Origin: Coriobacteriia bacterium
Lineage (GTDB): Bacteria > Actinomycetota > Coriobacteriia > WRKU01
Reading direction: 5' to 3'
Length of the DNA stretch: 5,759 bases
Assembly (NCBI GenBank): GCA_009784095.1
Contig: WRDL01000091.1
Coordinates: forward strand, 1-5,759
This document shows, in pieces, positions 5,580 to 5,759 of the stretch. Each line of letters begins with the position of its first letter. Within the stretch, counting starts at the first letter, position 1. The position numbers and the translations under genes are program-made. Below the pieces are notes generated by a model. That model saw nothing but the letters and a program-made list of their open reading frames with translations. It ran no database searches and was not told the origin of the DNA.

Positions 5580-5759
5580 TCACTGCCCCGTCTCGCTCAA
5601 GTAGCTCTGATATGTCTTCTCGATACCCTCGCGAAACGGGACCGTGGGCTTCCAGCCGAGCGCGCCAGCACGTGAGCTGTCGAGTAACTTGCGTGCAGTA
5701 CCGTTAGGCTTGGTCGTGTCCCAAGTTATCTGCGGCATCGTCGCACCGTGCGCAAGCGC
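5580..5759 (-). CDS. fcl: GDP-L-fucose synthase, C-terminal fragment (5' end outside window)
   Basis: On the minus strand the frame is open from the right edge to a TGA at 5582-5580, giving the last 59 residues. The signature WDTTKPNGTARKLLD (13-27 of the fragment), then SSRAGALGWKPTV and FREGIEKTYQSYL, is the typical C-terminus of GDP-4-keto-6-deoxymannose 3,5-epimerase/4-reductase (Fcl/WcaG). Fcl uses NADPH to make GDP-L-fucose from the product of GDP-mannose 4,6-dehydratase. The Rossmann domain and the catalytic Ser-Tyr-Lys residues lie beyond the window and cannot be checked, so a related short-chain epimerase remains possible. It runs in the same direction as manC, which makes its precursor, but is separated from it by the vapBC pair. 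Confidence 0.85.
   Translation of the reverse strand, partial: ALAHGATMPQITWDTTKPNGTARKLLDSSRAGALGWKPTVPFREGIEKTYQSYLSETGQ

Noticed and set aside
5472..5675. Plus-strand 67-codon frame overlapping the vapC stop
   Set aside because: Its second half is antisense to the conserved C-terminus of fcl, the start is GTG without a good ribosome site, and the product has no recognisable motif.
1..5759. tRNA, rRNA, CRISPR array, insertion sequence or integrase
   Set aside because: No cloverleaf, spaced direct repeats, transposase motifs or terminal inverted repeats were seen on either strand.

Overview
The window looks like a chromosomal surface-glycan locus from a moderately GC-rich bacterium. Single-membrane-span extracytoplasmic GH3 proteins, the gene mix and the codon choice suggest an actinomycete, possibly of the Coriobacteriia type. 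That placement is an impression from sequence style; no rRNA or marker gene is present to confirm it.

Apart from one small module, everything is on the minus strand. Reading in transcription order (right to left): the last 59 codons of a GDP-L-fucose synthase (fcl, 5580-5759); a plus-strand VapB-VapC type toxin-antitoxin pair (4846-5475); manC (3192-4730), a fused mannose-1-phosphate guanylyltransferase/mannose-6-phosphate isomerase; galU (2300-3148), a UTP-glucose-1-phosphate uridylyltransferase; and two tandem paralogous membrane-anchored GH3 (NagZ-like) proteins (862-2151, and 1-857, which runs off the left edge). The manC-galU gap is 43 bp and the GH3-GH3 gap is 4 bp, so these pairs are probably cotranscribed. 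A 148-bp gap separates galU from the GH3 pair.

ManC makes GDP-mannose, Fcl completes GDP-mannose to GDP-L-fucose (the 4,6-dehydratase Gmd is presumably just outside the window), and GalU makes UDP-glucose. Together they supply activated sugars for capsule, exopolysaccharide or wall glycan. The GH3 proteins are predicted to sit outside the membrane, where they could trim peptidoglycan or surface polysaccharide.

The most interesting points are: (1) the upstream GH3 paralog has lost most of the catalytic and sugar-binding motif that its neighbour keeps, so the pair looks like an enzyme plus a pseudo-enzyme; (2) a toxin-antitoxin module lies in the opposite orientation between two genes of one nucleotide-sugar pathway; (3) the short region in front of vapB holds repeated ACGTAT half-sites and three palindromes, a good candidate for an autoregulatory operator; (4) ManC carries unusual CxxC and CxxxC cysteine pairs.
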